DNA of 64,000 nt. It comes from CAYSPT01 sp964432985. Its GTDB lineage: Bacteria > Muiribacteriota > CAYSPT01. Position 1 is the first letter of the stretch. Each line of letters opens with the position of its first letter. The DNA is taken from contig CAYSPT010000021.1 in NCBI GenBank assembly GCA_964432985.1, forward strand, positions 1 through 64,000. Reading direction: 5' to 3'. A model generated the notes under the pieces. The model made no database searches and was not told the origin of the DNA. It saw only the letters and a program-made list of their open reading frames with translations. Of this stretch, positions 60,812 to 64,000 are shown piece after piece. A program made the translations under genes and the position numbers.

Positions 60812-62086
60812 CTACTTGTCCAAATAATGCAATGGCGGACAGAGCGAGACATCCTTTTGCTTATCCATGGAGTCGTCTTTTCCATCCCCGCCGGGACTGT
60901 ACAGAACGAAACCGTTTTTCGAGCGGCGGTAGATAAGCTGTTCGGAGGTGTAGACATCCTCTGGAAGCGCCACCGATGTGGAAGATTTCAGCTCATCCAG
61001 GGTTTCCGGATAGCTTCCCCGGTTGCGCCGGTACTCGTTTACCAGGTGTACGATTGTCAGTCCGTTGCTGTAGTTGACAACGGCCAGGTCCTGCTCCCAG
61101 GCCCGGAAGAAATTAGGTATCATTATTGAAACGATGATCCTGGCCATCTGGCTGGCTGGTGAAAGAACCATCTTAAATATGCTTCCGGCTTCTTTGCATA
61201 TTTCCTTCGTTCTCTGTTCGGCTCGTTCGATGTTCAGACGGCCTTCTTTGAACGGTTTGTCCATGCCCCGCTCGATTTCACCATAGATTTCCCCGGCCAT
61301 CCGGTGAAGGGCCGTGGTGGCGCGCCCATGGAACAGCCTGAGTATAACCCGGTTGAAAAAACTCTTCCCGATGTCACTCCACGCGGATTTCCGCTTGAGT
61401 ATTTCCTTGAAATCGAACTTCTCTATGACGGCCCGCTCGCTCCGGATCGCTGCGCGAAGAGCAACCCTTTTTTTCATGAGGTCTGCCACGCGCTGACAGA
61501 TAACCTTCTCGTTGTTACTACCCAGGCCGCCGTCATTGAACAAGTATATCAACCGGCCCAGGGCCATTTTCTGGACGGCAATAGCTATCATCTGGTTTAT
61601 CAGGGTCTTAACCGTCCCTAAACCGTATCCGATGTCGATCCCGTATTTAAGCAGCGCCAGGTAGATCCGCCCGGCGCGGAAGGTGTGCCCTTTCAGGCGG
61701 TAATAGTCTCCCATGGCGGCTATTTGGCGCCCGGCGATACGAAGCGTATTGAAGTTTGGTATGGGAGCCTCGATCATGTCGAAAAATGAGAGTTGATCGA
61801 GATCCGTCTCCTGTTCGATGACAATAGTGGGAAGTTCAGCGGTTGAGTAGTGGTCCATGAATCTCGTCAGAAAATCACGGTGTTTCTCCATCAGGGGAGT
61901 CAACTCCGGCAGATTTTCCTGGTGGAGGATACGTCCCCTGGTGAACAACTGCTCCTGGTTTGCCGGACCTTCACAGAAATGAGGAATGAATTTTTCCGCC
62001 CCGGCCGGATGACCGCTAAACAGCAGGATCATCATGAGTAGAAAAAAAACTGTAATTGTCAGATCTGGCCGCCGCTTCCCGGTCAT
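60812..62086 (-). CDS. Exported protein of unknown function with pseudopilin-like C-terminus
   Basis: A 424-residue protein with a signal peptide (LTITVFFLLMMILLFSGHPAGA), a largely helical middle, and a C-terminal part (VHLVNEYRRNRGSYPETLDEL then NGFVLYSPGGDGKDD) that resembles the tail of type II secretion pseudopilins and DUF-type proteins with a Ca2+ loop. No enzymatic motif. Its start codon overlaps the stop of the GH13 gene (ATGA), so the two are translationally coupled, although no functional link is evident. Confidence 0.7.
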   Translation of the reverse strand: MTGKRRPDLTITVFFLLMMILLFSGHPAGAEKFIPHFCEGPANQEQLFTRGRILHQENLPELTPLMEKHRDFLTRFMDHYSTAELPTIVIEQETDLDQLSFFDMIEAPIPNFNTLRIAGRQIAAMGDYYRLKGHTFRAGRIYLALLKYGIDIGYGLGTVKTLINQMIAIAVQKMALGRLIYLFNDGGLGSNNEKVICQRVADLMKKRVALRAAIRSERAVIEKFDFKEILKRKSAWSDIGKSFFNRVILRLFHGRATTALHRMAGEIYGEIERGMDKPFKEGRLNIERAEQRTKEICKEAGSIFKMVLSPASQMARIIVSIMIPNFFRAWEQDLAVVNYSNGLTIVHLVNEYRRNRGSYPETLDELKSSTSVALPEDVYTSEQLIYRRSKNGFVLYSPGGDGKDDSMDKQKDVSLCPPLHYLDK

Positions 62087-63942
62087 GATTCTTCCACGTC
62101 CGGTCTCTCGTCCTGCGACAGCAGTATCACGCTGTATGGTCCCAGGCTCAGGCTTGCGTGGCAGGGAAGACCGTCGTACTCACCCGGTACCGCCGTCACC
62201 TGCTTGAGGGGCGGACTCTCGAAATCTTTCCCGTATTGCGTATCGCCGCTGTTGAAACGCACCTTCCACGAACCGGGGCGGGGCAGACCGATCACGTAGT
62301 CGTCCCAGGACCGGTTGGCAAAGTTGGCCGCCACCGCTACGAAATCGATTACCGCTTCATGTTCCCCGCGAAGAAAGGCAATCACTTTGTCGAGGTTGTT
62401 GATGTGATGGATGATAATAGTGCTGCCCGTAAGGCCGGGGGTGGTGCCGGCGCAGTTCTTTCTCAGGTGGATCAGGTCGTGGTACAGCCTGGTAATTCCC
62501 TTGTGTTTGCGGGTGAACTTCCAGTCCAGGGGATCGGTGTCCCTGAACCATTCGTCTTGAAGAAATTCCTGCCCCTGAAAAATCATGGGGATACCCGGCG
62601 CGGTGAACACCAGACAGGCTCCCAGGGTGGAGCGTTTGCGCGCGGACCATCCGTCGGCATCGGCGGGATTTATCTCGAAGGGAACCCTGGCCTTGCCATC
62701 AGCCACCTCGTCGTGTGACTCGGTGTAGATGATCCGCTGCAAGCTGTCGCTGTTGAATCCGCCGGACAGGACGGCGGCGATGGTATCCATATCACGGCCG
62801 GCATCGTTCGGTGTGATGATTCCCGAACGTACGGTGTGGACGAAATCCGCCGACCACTGGGCGGTAAATCCCGCTCCTCCTGCTTGTACCGGCAGGGTGA
62901 GTTGGCCGTTTCTCTGCATGTCCTCGGCCAGGATGAATTTTGACGGGTAACGGGCGCCGACTTCGTAGTTGATTTCCCGTATAAGGTTCCATCCCTCCGG
63001 CAGCCCCCGGCCGGGATCGTTGCCCCCGTCCAGGTTCCTGATCCAGTTGGTGGCGTCCCAGCGCAGACCGTCGACGTTGAAATTTTCAAGCCAGTAAAAA
63101 ACGTTGTTCCTGATGAAGCTCCGCACTTCCACTCTACTGTAATCAGGCCTGGTGTCCCCCCAGGGAGTGTGTGCCCGCTCGTCGTTGAAAAAGTAGATCC
63201 CTCCCCGGCCGCCGCCGGACCAGCCGTCGAACTGCCAGAGGCTCAGGTCCCCGGGCCCGAAGTGGTTGTAGACTACGTCCAGGATGACGGCGATTCCCCG
63301 TTTGTGCGCCTCCTTGACGAAAGTGTGCAGTCCGTGGGGCCCGCCGTAAGCGCTTTCGATCGCGAACAGTAGTGCCGGGTTGTATCCCCATGAGATGTCA
63401 GTAGGGAACTCCATGACGGGCATCAGTTCCACGGCATTGATACCGAGTCGTTGCAGGTACCCGAGTTTCCGGACGGCGTCTTTGAATCCCCCCGGTTTGA
63501 ATCCTTCCCGGCTCCCTTGTTTCCGGGGATTGAAAGTCCCAATGTGCATCTCGTAGATGATGAGCTGGTGCAGGGGGGGGGCCTGGAATGTGTCGTCACT
63601 GAAATCGAAGGCACAGTCGCAGATCACCCCGTTTCCTGCGGAGTGAGTGACTTCCCTGGCGTAGGGATCGATCCTGGAAAGGGCTTCATCTCCGTGCTGG
63701 ATGATGAAACGGTATTCGTCTCCAGGACCGGCTTGAGGCACGGTGGCAGACCAGTGTCCGTCCGTTTCCGGCTGCAAAGGATTGGCCGTCTCATCCCAGT
63801 CGTTGAACGTTCCCACCACTGCGACCCCGTCGGCATTGGGCGCCCATACCCGGAATGCGGTACCGTTTTTTGGTGAGGGAATGGCTCCGGAGTCCGGGTG
63901 GCAGGACTGCGGAGCAGCGGTTTTGGAACGTTTGGTGGTCAT
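62083..63942 (-). CDS. GH13 alpha-glucan-active enzyme, branching-enzyme-like
   Basis: A 619-residue protein. N-terminal CBM48/E-set domain (AFRVWAPNADGVAVVGTFNDW), then a TIM-barrel GH13 with VILDVVYNHFGP (region I), GLRWDATNWI with the nucleophile Asp (region II), FILAEDM with the acid Glu (region III) and YTESHDEVADG (region IV), plus a C-terminal all-beta domain. The E-set and region sequences fit glycogen-branching enzymes or trehalohydrolases better than alpha-amylases. Not recognisably secreted, so glycogen or trehalose metabolism is most likely. No other glycogen gene is present in the window. Confidence 0.88.
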   Translation of the reverse strand: MTTKRSKTAAPQSCHPDSGAIPSPKNGTAFRVWAPNADGVAVVGTFNDWDETANPLQPETDGHWSATVPQAGPGDEYRFIIQHGDEALSRIDPYAREVTHSAGNGVICDCAFDFSDDTFQAPPLHQLIIYEMHIGTFNPRKQGSREGFKPGGFKDAVRKLGYLQRLGINAVELMPVMEFPTDISWGYNPALLFAIESAYGGPHGLHTFVKEAHKRGIAVILDVVYNHFGPGDLSLWQFDGWSGGGRGGIYFFNDERAHTPWGDTRPDYSRVEVRSFIRNNVFYWLENFNVDGLRWDATNWIRNLDGGNDPGRGLPEGWNLIREINYEVGARYPSKFILAEDMQRNGQLTLPVQAGGAGFTAQWSADFVHTVRSGIITPNDAGRDMDTIAAVLSGGFNSDSLQRIIYTESHDEVADGKARVPFEINPADADGWSARKRSTLGACLVFTAPGIPMIFQGQEFLQDEWFRDTDPLDWKFTRKHKGITRLYHDLIHLRKNCAGTTPGLTGSTIIIHHINNLDKVIAFLRGEHEAVIDFVAVAANFANRSWDDYVIGLPRPGSWKVRFNSGDTQYGKDFESPPLKQVTAVPGEYDGLPCHASLSLGPYSVILLSQDERPDVEES

Positions 63943-64000
63943 TACTCTCCTGGACAGTAGTGGTTATGACACCTGCATGCCTTTCCAGATGTCCGGTCTG

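Overview
The window looks like a stretch of a medium-GC bacterial chromosome, probably from a metagenome-assembled genome. A run of exactly 100 N at 55574-55673 is flanked on both sides by the same 55 bases, as at a scaffold join. I cannot name the organism. Signal peptides, SH3b/transglycosylase proteins, a dTDP-rhamnose operon, two radical SAM proteins and AAGGAGG-type ribosome sites fit an anaerobic, surface-polysaccharide-producing bacterium. No rRNA, tRNA, CRISPR array or intact transposase was seen.

Region 1 (1-36.7 kb) is a large accessory surface-glycan locus. It holds about fifteen glycosyltransferases or glycosyltransferase-like proteins, a flippase, galE, an orphan GDP-fucose synthase, and rfbABDC for dTDP-L-rhamnose. 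Decorating enzymes are unusually rich: an O-carbamoyltransferase with two small membrane partners (the same set as SxtI-SxtJ-SxtK of saxitoxin clusters), two sulfotransferases, two FkbM and one TylF-type methyltransferase, a CapK-like adenylate-forming enzyme and two radical SAM proteins. No Wzy-type polymerase, Wza/Wzc or ABC exporter was recognised, so the locus probably continues to the left or relies on genes elsewhere. An aminotransferase, a beta-CASP nuclease and a 29-residue membrane peptide (20.8-23.9 kb) sit inside it.

The locus is being remodelled. A gmd gene survives only as its ribosome site and nine codons in front of fcl. A frameshifted GT2 gene lies at 11.1-11.5 kb and a decapitated radical SAM/SPASM gene at 12.3-12.6 kb. 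Scraps at 30.5 and 31.5 kb show that a block of GT4, radical SAM and GT2 genes was duplicated and then partly deleted.

Region 2 (36.9-64 kb) is mostly cell-envelope and general metabolism: secreted SH3b proteins (one with a C39-like peptidase, one with a lytic transglycosylase), a DUF4139 protein, metallophosphoesterase, YjbQ, inositol monophosphatase, DedA-family protein, polysaccharide deacetylase, TPR protein, Ca2+-type P-ATPase, MBL hydrolase, a short asparaginase-domain protein, a Ser/Thr kinase, an M28 peptidase, a secreted protein ending in a DnaJ-type zinc finger, pyroglutamyl peptidase and a GH13 glucan-branching-type enzyme.

Two themes cross both regions. One is a family of REP-like palindromes (loop TCAAG, arms changing in a compensating way) at three loci downstream of genes. 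Two of these have expanded into 20- or 21-bp tandem arrays of one half, and one supplies the stop codon of the gene before it. The other is a high frequency of short duplications (15, 18, 18, 21, 57, 57 and 58 bp periods), several of them in frame inside genes.
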